From: Anaerostipes sp.
Lineage (GTDB): Bacteria > Bacillota > Clostridia > Lachnospirales > Lachnospiraceae
Assembly: GCA_028704435.1 (NCBI GenBank)
Contig: JAQWFL010000001.1
Span: forward strand, 248,001-312,000
Length of the DNA: 64,000 nucleotides
Reading direction: 5' to 3'
How positions within the stretch are numbered: the stretch's first letter is position 1; the number at the start of each line of letters is the position of its first letter. A model generated the notes under the pieces. That model saw only the letters and a list, made by a program, of their open reading frames with translations, did not search any database and was not told the DNA's origin. The position numbers were made by a program, and so were the translations under genes. Below are positions 16,775-23,826 of the stretch, one piece after another.

Positions 16775-16820
16775 TTGTTCCACTATGGTAAATGTGTTAT
16801 AATATTTACCATAGTGGAAC
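16775..16820 (+). promoter_or_regulatory. HPt-gene promoter embedded in a perfect 17-bp inverted repeat
   Basis: TTGTTC (16775-16780), a 17-bp spacer and TATAAT (16798-16803) form a good promoter. The arms GTTCCACTATGGTAAAT (16777-16793) and its exact complement (16804-16820) enclose the -10 box in a 10-base loop. The dyad thus covers the -35/-10 region and the expected transcription start. No T-run follows, so it is not a standard terminator. A repressor or antirepressor operator is the simplest reading (inference). The transcript would begin inside or just after the loop. Confidence 0.85.
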
Positions 16821-16840
16821 ATGGAAAGGGGCGTATAAAA

Positions 16841-17188
16841 ATGGAGATTGAATACCTGAAAGCACACGGAGTTAACTATGATGACGGATTAAAACGTTTC
16901 ATGGGTAACAATGAATTATATGAAAAGTATTTAAGAAAACTCCCAGCGGATGCTAACTTTGCAAAACTTGAACATGCATTGAATACAGAAAATTTTGAGG
17001 ATGCTTTTACGTATGCACATACATTAAAGGGAATTGTAGGGAACTTAAGTATAGATGATTTTTTTCACACATTATATGATGTTGTAGAAAGTTTACGTGT
17101 GAAAAATATCGAGAATGCAAGTCAACAGTTTAAGATATTAAAAGCACAATATATTGAAGTAGTGGAGGCTTTAAAAGAACAAGAATAG
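16841..17188 (+). CDS. Stand-alone HPt (histidine phosphotransfer) domain protein
   Basis: This 115-residue single-domain protein starts at the ATG at 16841 with GAAAGGGG just upstream; a longer frame from 16775 would run through the dyad promoter. Helical throughout, it contains the phosphorylatable histidine in FTYAHTLKGIVGNLSI (His60) and a family-typical N-terminal HGVNYDDGLKRFMGNNELY. HPt proteins carry phosphate between receiver domains in phosphorelays. No kinase or response regulator lies next to it. The hybrid kinase encoded at 60796-63180 ends in a receiver without an HPt domain, so it could be a partner (inference only). Confidence 0.9.
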   Translation: MEIEYLKAHGVNYDDGLKRFMGNNELYEKYLRKLPADANFAKLEHALNTENFEDAFTYAHTLKGIVGNLSIDDFFHTLYDVVESLRVKNIENASQQFKILKAQYIEVVEALKEQE

Positions 17189-17247
17189 GACAACCACAAA
17201 AGAGAAAATAAATCTTTTTAAGATTAACTTAAATCCTGTTCTTTTGT

Positions 17248-17276
17248 TTGCAACATCTGTTTGGGAATGGTATAAT
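17248..17276 (+). promoter_or_regulatory. Promoter of the small membrane protein / pyrH unit
   Basis: TTGCAA (17248-17253), 17 bp, then TATAAT (17271-17276). GGAGG (17300-17304) precedes the start at 17310. Just upstream (about 17197-17247) ACAAAAGA and TCTTTTGT could pair as a weak terminator for the HPt gene, but the loop is long. Confidence 0.65.
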
Positions 17277-17309
17277 ACAACGAGTTTAATATATCATATG
17301 GAGGTTGCT

Positions 17310-17693
17310 ATGAAACAAAAAGGAGTTTTAGCATTTAGAATTGTTGGGGTTGCAACAATCCTTCTAGGTCTTATCAACACAGTATCTGCCGTTATTTATA
17401 TTATCAGCGGCATCAATACATCCGATATTAACCTACCCACTGGATTATTTTATGGATATACAGTGGCATGTTTAATCTTTGGACTTGTTGAGTTTCTAGC
17501 AGGAATTAATGCATACAGGGTATATAGAAGACCTGAATACAGAGGAATTTGTTTTAAATCAGGAGTTGCAATGATTGTGATGGAAGCTGTGATTCTTGCC
17601 ATTTTGTATTTTGGTAATATATTTACAGTACAGAGCTTATCTGGATTTGTATATCCTGTAATTTATGTTGTACTTATAAAATTATGCAGATAA
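17310..17693 (+). CDS. Small four-helix integral membrane protein of unknown function
   Basis: This 127-residue hydrophobic protein starts at ATG 17310, five bases after GGAGG; ATG 17298 overlaps that site. Four membrane spans are evident: RIVGVATILLGLINTVSAVI, then one after TGLFYGYTVACLIFGLVEFL, a third at SGVAMIVMEAVILAILYFG, and a C-terminal span ending IYVVLIKLCR. A basic loop RVYRRPEYRG lies between spans 2 and 3. No enzyme or transporter motif is recognised. It is only 12 bases upstream of pyrH, where Firmicutes normally have tsf, so it likely heads the pyrH transcript. Confidence 0.75.
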   Translation: MKQKGVLAFRIVGVATILLGLINTVSAVIYIISGINTSDINLPTGLFYGYTVACLIFGLVEFLAGINAYRVYRRPEYRGICFKSGVAMIVMEAVILAILYFGNIFTVQSLSGFVYPVIYVVLIKLCR

Positions 17694-17705
17694 AGAGGTA
17701 ATTAG

Positions 17706-18425
17706 ATGAAAAGTGTAAAGGATATGAAACGTGTACTTCTTAAGTTAAGTGGTGAAGCACTTGCAGGAGATAAAGGAACAGGATTTGACGATGCCACATG
17801 TGTGGATGTTGCTGGTCAAGTCAAAGAATTGGTGGATGCTGGAATTCAGGTATCTATCGTTATTGGTGGTGGTAACTTCTGGAGAGGACGTACAAGTGAA
17901 CATATGGAACGAACAAAAGCAGACCAGATTGGGATGCTTGCAACCGTTATGAATTGTATTTATGTTGCAGACGCGTTTCGCAGAGTCGGATTAGATACAA
18001 GTGTATACACACCGTTTACATGTGGTTCATTTGCAGATTTGTTCTCAAAGGATAAAGCAGTTAAGGATTTGGAAGCTGGAAAAGTTGTATTTTTTGCAGG
18101 TGGAACAGGACATCCATATTTTTCAACAGATACAGCAACTGCACTTCGTGCAATTGAGATTGAGGCAGAAGCAATTTTACTTGCCAAGTCTATAGATGGA
18201 GTTTATGATAGTGATCCAGCAATTAACCCAGCAGCTAAAAAGTACGACAGTATTTCTTTAGATGAAGTATTAGAACAAAAACTTGCTGTTGTAGATTTAA
18301 CAGCGACTGTTATGTGTCAGGAGAATCATATGCCACTTGCGGTCTTTGGATTAAATGAAACAGGCAGTATTTCAAATTTAATGAAAGGTAAATTTAATGG
18401 TACCTATGTTACCGTTTCAAAATAG
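17706..18425 (+). CDS. pyrH: Uridylate kinase (UMP kinase)
   Basis: This 239-residue cytosolic enzyme of the amino-acid-kinase fold phosphorylates UMP to UDP. Signatures are KRVLLKLSGEALAGDKGTGF, VSIVIGGGNFWRGR, ADQIGMLATVMNCIY, FAGGTGHPYFSTDTATALRA and GVYDSDPAINPAAKKY. The C-terminal AVFGLNETGSISNLMKG is typical. It starts at the ATG after AAGAGGTAATTAG. It is followed after 9 bases by frr, the conserved order. rpsB and tsf, normally upstream, are absent here, so the operon has been split. Confidence 0.97.
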   Translation: MKSVKDMKRVLLKLSGEALAGDKGTGFDDATCVDVAGQVKELVDAGIQVSIVIGGGNFWRGRTSEHMERTKADQIGMLATVMNCIYVADAFRRVGLDTSVYTPFTCGSFADLFSKDKAVKDLEAGKVVFFAGGTGHPYFSTDTATALRAIEIEAEAILLAKSIDGVYDSDPAINPAAKKYDSISLDEVLEQKLAVVDLTATVMCQENHMPLAVFGLNETGSISNLMKGKFNGTYVTVSK

Positions 18426-18434
18426 GAGGAAATT

Positions 18435-18980
18435 ATGTTAAAGCAATTTGAAGACAAGATGCAAAAATCTTACGAGAGCATGACAAGCGATTTTTTAACA
18501 ATTCGTGCAGGTCGTGCCAACCCACACATATTAGATAATGTGACAGTGGAATACTATGGAACACCGACACCACTTCAACAAGTAGGAAATGTTACAATCC
18601 CAGAAGCTAGAACAATTATGATTCAGCCTTGGGAGAAGAATCTTCTAGGAGATATTGAAAGAGCCATTATGATGGCTGACATTGGAATTACACCAAACAA
18701 TGACGGAACAGCAATTCGTTTAAATTTCCCAGATTTAACAGAGGAAAGAAGAAAAGAATTAGCAAAGGATATCAAAAAGCGCGGGGAAGCAACAAAGGTT
18801 GCAGTTCGTAACATTCGCCGTGATGCCAATGATGAATTAAAGAAAAAGAATAAAGCAAATGAATTAAACGATGATCAATTGAAGGATTATGAATCCGATG
18901 TACAAGATTTAACAGATCGTTACATTAAGAAGATTGATGACGCTGTTGCCAAAAAATCAGATGAAATAATGACTGTTTAG
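18435..18980 (+). CDS. frr: Ribosome recycling factor
   Basis: This 181-residue factor splits post-termination ribosomes together with EF-G. The full family pattern is present: FLTIRAGRANPHILDNVTVEYYG, TPTPLQQVGNVTIPEART, a central domain with DIGITPNNDGTAIRLNFP, TEERRKELAKDIKKRGEA, and a C-terminal helix VQDLTDRYIKKIDDAVAKK. GGAGG lies just before the ATG. It forms one unit with pyrH and is followed by an intrinsic terminator before uppS. Confidence 0.97.
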   Translation: MLKQFEDKMQKSYESMTSDFLTIRAGRANPHILDNVTVEYYGTPTPLQQVGNVTIPEARTIMIQPWEKNLLGDIERAIMMADIGITPNNDGTAIRLNFPDLTEERRKELAKDIKKRGEATKVAVRNIRRDANDELKKKNKANELNDDQLKDYESDVQDLTDRYIKKIDDAVAKKSDEIMTV

Positions 18981-18988
18981 TCTTTGAT

Positions 18989-19021
18989 ACAGGGTTGTAA
19001 ATATGACAACCCTGTTTCTTT
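18989..19021 (+). terminator. Intrinsic terminator (possibly partial) between frr and uppS
   Basis: ACAGGGTTGT (18989-18998) pairs with ACAACCCTGT (19006-19015) over a 7-base loop, followed by TTTCTTTT. I see no clear promoter between it and uppS (61-base gap), so readthrough may feed the downstream genes. Confidence 0.8.
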
Positions 19022-19041
19022 TGTAAAATGGAGGTCAATTT

Positions 19042-19749
19042 ATGGAGCAGTTAAATGTACCAAATCACATAGCTATTATTTTAGATGGAAATGGCCGCTG
19101 GGCAAAAAAGCGGTATTTGCCACGTAATGTTGGACATGCACAAGGCAGTAAAGCTGTAGAGAAGATTATTGAAGATGCACATAACCTGGGAGTAAAGTAC
19201 CTCACTGTATATGCTTTTTCTACAGAAAACTGGACACGCCCACAAGATGAAGTTAATGCATTGATGAAGTTGTTGCGAGACTATCTTAAGACATGTATTA
19301 AACGTGCAAATAAGAACAATATGCGTGTGCGTGTGATTGGAGACATAACAAGATTAGATGAGGATTTAAGAGATAAGATTGAAGAACTTGAACGAGTATC
19401 AAAAAATAATACCGGAATCAACTTTTCCATTGCGTTAAACTATGGAAGCAGAGATGAGATGATTCGAGCCATGAAAGCTATGTATCAGGATCTTCAAAAG
19501 GGTATCCTGTCAGAAGATGAGATTACAGAAACAACCTATGAGAAGTATTTGGATACAAAAGATTTACCCGATCCAGATTTGCTAATTCGTACAAGCGGTG
19601 AAGAGAGATTATCTAATTTCTTATTATGGCAGTTAGCATATACTGAATTTTATTTTACAGATGTATTATGGCCAGATTTCAATAAAAAAGAATTACAAAA
19701 AGCAATTGAATATTATAACGGTCGAGACAGAAGATTTGGAGGAATATAG
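19042..19749 (+). CDS. uppS: Isoprenyl transferase (undecaprenyl diphosphate synthase family)
   Basis: This 235-residue cis-prenyltransferase condenses isopentenyl diphosphate units onto farnesyl diphosphate to make the C55 lipid carrier for wall synthesis. Catalytic Asp15 lies in IAIILDGNGRWAKKR. Further motifs are GHAQGSKAVEKI, LTVYAFSTENWTRP, NFSIALNYGSRDEM, and the substrate-binding LIRTSGEERLSNFLLWQLAY with TEFYFTDVLWPDF. It starts after GGAGGTCA. The cdsA ATG follows 4 bases after the stop. Confidence 0.96.
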   Translation: MEQLNVPNHIAIILDGNGRWAKKRYLPRNVGHAQGSKAVEKIIEDAHNLGVKYLTVYAFSTENWTRPQDEVNALMKLLRDYLKTCIKRANKNNMRVRVIGDITRLDEDLRDKIEELERVSKNNTGINFSIALNYGSRDEMIRAMKAMYQDLQKGILSEDEITETTYEKYLDTKDLPDPDLLIRTSGEERLSNFLLWQLAYTEFYFTDVLWPDFNKKELQKAIEYYNGRDRRFGGI

Positions 19750-19753
19750 ACTT

Positions 19754-20581
19754 ATGTTTAAGCAAAGATTATTAAGTGGGATTGTATTAGTTGCAATCGC
19801 TGCTGCTGGATTATATATGGGAGGATTTGTAACATTAGCTATGATAGCAATTGTTGCATTGATTGGATACAATGAATTGTTAAAGATTTTTGACATTGAT
19901 AAATCATCTTTAGCTGTATTAGGATACACGGGAACGATTCTTTATTATGGATTGTTATTCTTTGGTTTAGAGACTTGGTCAACAGCAATTATTATCTTAT
20001 TTATGATTTTCATTTTAGGATGTTATGTCATTCGTTTTCCTAAATATCATATGAATCAAGTGTTTGGGTGCTTCTTTGGATTTGTATATGTAAGTATTAT
20101 GTTATCTTACGTATATCAGTTAAGAGTTGCACAAAATGGTGGAGAGTTTATTTTATTAATATTTTTAGCTGCATGGGGAAATGATACATTAGCATATTGT
20201 GTTGGAAAGTTAACTGGAAAAACAATTGGTAATCACAAGATGACTCCTTCCTTAAGCCCTAAGAAAAGTATTGAAGGTTTAGTTGGTGGAGTTGTGGGAG
20301 CTGCTATTTTAGGAGCTATTTATGGAGGCTATCTAAAGACAATTGTTCGATTTAGTTTCAATCCTATTATTGTATTCGCCATGATATGTGGAATTGGAGC
20401 TGCAATTGCAGTCATTGGAGATTTAGCTGCATCCGCTATTAAACGTGATTCTAACATTAAGGATTATGGTACATTGATTCCAGGACATGGTGGAATTCTA
20501 GATCGTTTTGATAGTATTATTTTGATAGCACCAGTTATATATTACTTGACACTTATGCTTTCAGGAGGCGCAGTACAGTGA
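19754..20581 (+). CDS. cdsA: Phosphatidate cytidylyltransferase (CDP-diglyceride synthase)
   Basis: This 275-residue multi-spanning membrane enzyme makes CDP-diacylglycerol from CTP and phosphatidic acid. The start at 19754 is chosen because GGAGG lies at 19738-19742; the longer frame from 19661 lies within uppS. At least six hydrophobic spans are visible. Signatures are AAWGNDTLAYCVGKLTGK, TPSLSPKKSIEGLVGG and the C-terminal IKRDSNIKDYGTLIPGHGG followed by DRFDSIILIAP. Its stop codon overlaps the dxr start as GTGA. Confidence 0.95.
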   Translation: MFKQRLLSGIVLVAIAAAGLYMGGFVTLAMIAIVALIGYNELLKIFDIDKSSLAVLGYTGTILYYGLLFFGLETWSTAIIILFMIFILGCYVIRFPKYHMNQVFGCFFGFVYVSIMLSYVYQLRVAQNGGEFILLIFLAAWGNDTLAYCVGKLTGKTIGNHKMTPSLSPKKSIEGLVGGVVGAAILGAIYGGYLKTIVRFSFNPIIVFAMICGIGAAIAVIGDLAASAIKRDSNIKDYGTLIPGHGGILDRFDSIILIAPVIYYLTLMLSGGAVQ

Positions 20582-21717
20582 GATATGTTTCAATCATCGG
20601 TTCCACAGGCTCTATTGGAACACAGACACTAGAAGTGATACGAGAGCAGGGCGATTTTAAAGTTTCTGCTTTAGCAGCTAGAAGTAATATTGAGTTGTTA
20701 GAGAAACAGGCAAGAGAATTTAAACCGTTTGTAGTTGGTGTGTTTGTAGAAGAAAAGGCAAAGGAATTAAAGAATCGCTTAAAAGACACTAATATTAAAG
20801 TGGTATCTGGAATAGAAGGTTTAATTGAAGTAGCTGTTCAAGAGAAAAGTTCTATTGTTATGACTGCAGTTGTTGGCATGATAGGAATTCGTCCTACCAT
20901 TGCGGCAATTGAAGCGGGAAAGGATATTGCACTTGCCAATAAAGAAACTTTAGTAACTGCAGGACATTTGATTATGCCTTTGGTAAAAGAAAAGGGTGTA
21001 AATTTATATCCAGTAGATAGTGAACACTCTGCAATATTTCAGTGTTTACAGGGAGAAGAAATGCGAGAAATTGATTCTCTTATTATTACTGCTTCCGGTG
21101 GTCCATTTCGAAAATACACATGGAAGGACTTGGAGCATGTAACGGTAGCTGATGCTTTAAATCACCCAAACTGGTCCATGGGTTCTAAAATAACCATTGA
21201 TTCAGCGACTCTTGTAAATAAAGGACTTGAGGTAATTGAAGCAAAATGGCTCTTTGATGTTGATTTTGATCAAATAAACGTGGTGGTTCAACCAAAGAGT
21301 ATTGTCCATTCTATGGTTCAATTTTTAGATGGGGGAGTTATGGCACAACTGGGAACACCAGACATGAAATTGCCAATTCAATATGCATTGTACTATCCCC
21401 ATAGACGTTCCTTAGGTGGAGAACGGTTAAACTTTGCCGAAATCGGAAGTCTTACTTTTGAAGAACCTCCAATAGATGTTCTAAAAGGATTAAAATATGC
21501 ATATGATGCAGGAAGAATTGGTGGGTCTATGACTACTGTTTTAAATGCCGCCAATGAGAAAGCAGTTTCTTTGTTTTTAAATGAAAAGATACAATTTTTA
21601 GATATTTATCGTATCATTGAAGATGCTATGAATGCCCATACGGTGATTCAAAATCCTTCTTTAGAGGAAATTTTGGAAACAGAACAGTGGGTCTATGACT
21701 TTATAGAAAGCAGGTAA
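20578..21717 (+). CDS. dxr: 1-deoxy-D-xylulose-5-phosphate reductoisomerase
   Basis: This 379-residue enzyme is the second step of the MEP isoprenoid pathway, converting DXP to MEP with NADPH. It starts at GTG overlapping the cdsA stop (GTGA), indicating translational coupling. Motifs are ISIIG-like VSIIGSTGSIGTQTLEVI for NADPH, ALANKETLVTAG, metal-binding YPVDSEHSAIFQCL, TASGGPFRKYTW, and HPNWSMGSKITIDSATLVNK. The C-terminal helical domain is intact. Together with ispG two genes on, it shows that this organism makes isoprenoids by the MEP route. Confidence 0.96.
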   Translation: MRYVSIIGSTGSIGTQTLEVIREQGDFKVSALAARSNIELLEKQAREFKPFVVGVFVEEKAKELKNRLKDTNIKVVSGIEGLIEVAVQEKSSIVMTAVVGMIGIRPTIAAIEAGKDIALANKETLVTAGHLIMPLVKEKGVNLYPVDSEHSAIFQCLQGEEMREIDSLIITASGGPFRKYTWKDLEHVTVADALNHPNWSMGSKITIDSATLVNKGLEVIEAKWLFDVDFDQINVVVQPKSIVHSMVQFLDGGVMAQLGTPDMKLPIQYALYYPHRRSLGGERLNFAEIGSLTFEEPPIDVLKGLKYAYDAGRIGGSMTTVLNAANEKAVSLFLNEKIQFLDIYRIIEDAMNAHTVIQNPSLEEILETEQWVYDFIESR

Positions 21718-21721
21718 CAAC

Positions 21722-22750
21722 TTGAATATAATCATCGCTATTTTAATCTTTGGAATCATAATTATTATTCATGAGCTAGGACATTTTTTAATTGCTAAAA
21801 AAAATGGAATCCGAGTGGATGAATTTTGCGTAGGTCTTGGACCAAAGATCATTGGAAAGAAATTTGGAGAGACAGAATATGCCCTAAGACTACTTCCTTT
21901 TGGAGGTGCTTGTATGATGGGAGAAGACGAGGACAGAGATGAGCCAGATGCTTTTAACAACAAATCAGTTTATGCAAGAATGGCAGTTATTTTTGGAGGA
22001 CCTCTTTTTAACTTTATTTTAGCTTTTGTTCTCTCTTTCATTATGATAGCAATGTCTGGTGCTGATATTCCCAAAGTATATGGAACGAAAAAGAATTCTC
22101 CAATACAAGAAGCAGGGATTAAATCTGGTGATATTCTGAAAGAAATTGACGGAAAAAGGATATACAATTATCGAGAATTATCTTACTATTTTATGTTAAA
22201 TTATAAAGGTGGTTCACTGCCTTTGACCATTGAGCATAATGGAAAAGAAAAAATCATATCGGTGACCCCAAAATATGATAAACAGAAAAAAAGATATCTT
22301 GTAGGTGTAACATGGAAGGGATATGAGAAAGTGGGTCCCCTTCAAACAATAGAATACACATTCCATGAAGTTTCATTACAAATTCGAGTTACTCTTAAAA
22401 GTGTTGCAAAACTTGTAACTGGACAGTTGTCAATGAAAGATTTATCTGGACCTGTTGGAATCGTCAAACAAGTAGGAGATACCTATAACTCAGTGATACC
22501 ATTTGGCTTAAAAGCATTGATTAGTACCATGCTCAGTATTGCCGTTTTAATTAGTGCCAATTTAGGTGTTATGAACCTACTTCCACTGCCAGCATTAGAT
22601 GGTGGACGATTGTGTTTTTTAATCATTGAAGCAATTCGTGGAAAACCTATAAAACAAGAAATTGAAGCCTATGTTCACAGTGTTGGATTAATACTGTTGT
22701 TAGCTCTTATGATATTTGTAATGTACCAGGATGTTCTAAAGATATTTTAA
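21722..22750 (+). CDS. rseP: RseP-family site-2 membrane metalloprotease (RIP protease)
   Basis: This 342-residue intramembrane protease starts at TTG 21722. The HExxH site falls in the first span as IIIIIHELGHFLIA (His17, Glu18, His21), so no earlier start is needed. A PDZ domain lies at about residues 115-190 (IQEAGIKSGDILKEIDGK). The C-terminal membrane part has LSGPVGIVKQVG and the third ligand region MNLLPLPALDGGRLCF. The family cleaves anti-sigma factors or signal-peptide remnants; the target here is unknown. It is linked by 4 bases to dxr and 11 bases to ispG. Confidence 0.94.
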   Translation: MNIIIAILIFGIIIIIHELGHFLIAKKNGIRVDEFCVGLGPKIIGKKFGETEYALRLLPFGGACMMGEDEDRDEPDAFNNKSVYARMAVIFGGPLFNFILAFVLSFIMIAMSGADIPKVYGTKKNSPIQEAGIKSGDILKEIDGKRIYNYRELSYYFMLNYKGGSLPLTIEHNGKEKIISVTPKYDKQKKRYLVGVTWKGYEKVGPLQTIEYTFHEVSLQIRVTLKSVAKLVTGQLSMKDLSGPVGIVKQVGDTYNSVIPFGLKALISTMLSIAVLISANLGVMNLLPLPALDGGRLCFLIIEAIRGKPIKQEIEAYVHSVGLILLLALMIFVMYQDVLKIF

Positions 22751-22761
22751 AGGAGAAGCCT

Positions 22762-23826
22762 ATGTATACAAGAGAGAATACAAGAAAAGTTCAGATAGGA
22801 AATCGAGTCATTGGAGGAGGAAATCCTGTTTTGATTCAATCTATGACAAATACAAAAACCGAAGATATAGATGCAACAATTGCTCAGATTTTAGCGTTAG
22901 AACAGGCCGGCTGTGATATTGTTCGAAGTACTGTCCCTAGTATGGAAGCAGCAAAAGCATTCAAACAAATAAAAAAGCAAATTCATATTCCTCTTGTAGC
23001 AGATATTCATTTCAATTATGAACTTGCCATTGCAGCTATGGAATATGGTGCAGATAAAATCCGAATTAATCCCGGAAATATTGGATCTGACAAGAAAATT
23101 AAAGCAGTGGTAGATTGTGCAAAAGAACGCAATATTCCAATTCGAGTTGGTGTAAACAGTGGTTCTCTAGAGAAGCATTTAGTCGAACAATATCATGGAG
23201 TAACTGCCCAAGGATTAGTTGAAAGTGCTTTAGATAAAGTCTCAATTATTGAACAGTTTGGTTATGAGAATATAGTGGTAAGTATTAAGTCATCTGATGT
23301 TTTAATGTGTGAGAAGGCTTATGAGTTGTTTGCAGAAAAAAGTGACTACCCTCTACATGTTGGAATTACAGAGTCAGGAACTGTATTTAGTGGAAATATT
23401 AAGTCTGCCATTGGACTTGGATTAATTTTAAACAAAGGAATTGGAGACACCATTCGAGTTTCTTTGACGGGAGATCCAGTAAATGAAATTGCAAGTGCAA
23501 AATTGATTTTGAAAACCCTTGGTCTTCGTAAGGGTGGAATTGAAGTTGTATCTTGTCCTACCTGTGGAAGAACAAATATAGATTTAATTGGTCTTGCAAA
23601 CAAGGTAGAAACCATGGCTACAAATTTCCAGAACTTAAACATAAAGGTTGCAGTCATGGGATGCGTGGTCAATGGACCAGGAGAAGCAAAAGAGGCAGAT
23701 ATTGGAATTGCTGGAGGTGTAGGAGAAGGCCTTCTAATGAAAAAAGGAGAAATCATCCGAAAGGTACCAGAAGACCAATTATTAGATACATTACGATATG
23801 AATTAGAACATTGGGGAGAGATTTAA
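22762..23826 (+). CDS. ispG: 4-hydroxy-3-methylbut-2-enyl-diphosphate synthase
   Basis: This 354-residue [4Fe-4S] enzyme of the MEP pathway converts MEcPP to HMBPP. The N-terminal TIM barrel shows VLIQSMTNTKTEDIDATIAQ, DIVRSTVPSM and VADIHFNYELAIAAMEYGAD. The C-terminal domain carries the cluster cysteines Cys265 and Cys268 (VSCPTCGRTNID) and Cys301 (MGCVVNGPGEAKEAD). The flavodoxin/ferredoxin-dependent family is usual in clostridia. The stop is immediately followed by the polC ATG with no gap. Confidence 0.97.
   Translation: MYTRENTRKVQIGNRVIGGGNPVLIQSMTNTKTEDIDATIAQILALEQAGCDIVRSTVPSMEAAKAFKQIKKQIHIPLVADIHFNYELAIAAMEYGADKIRINPGNIGSDKKIKAVVDCAKERNIPIRVGVNSGSLEKHLVEQYHGVTAQGLVESALDKVSIIEQFGYENIVVSIKSSDVLMCEKAYELFAEKSDYPLHVGITESGTVFSGNIKSAIGLGLILNKGIGDTIRVSLTGDPVNEIASAKLILKTLGLRKGGIEVVSCPTCGRTNIDLIGLANKVETMATNFQNLNIKVAVMGCVVNGPGEAKEADIGIAGGVGEGLLMKKGEIIRKVPEDQLLDTLRYELEHWGEI

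Noticed and set aside
23346-23756. 136-codon minus-strand ORF
   Set aside because: It is the reverse-strand shadow of ispG, with proline-rich artificial composition.
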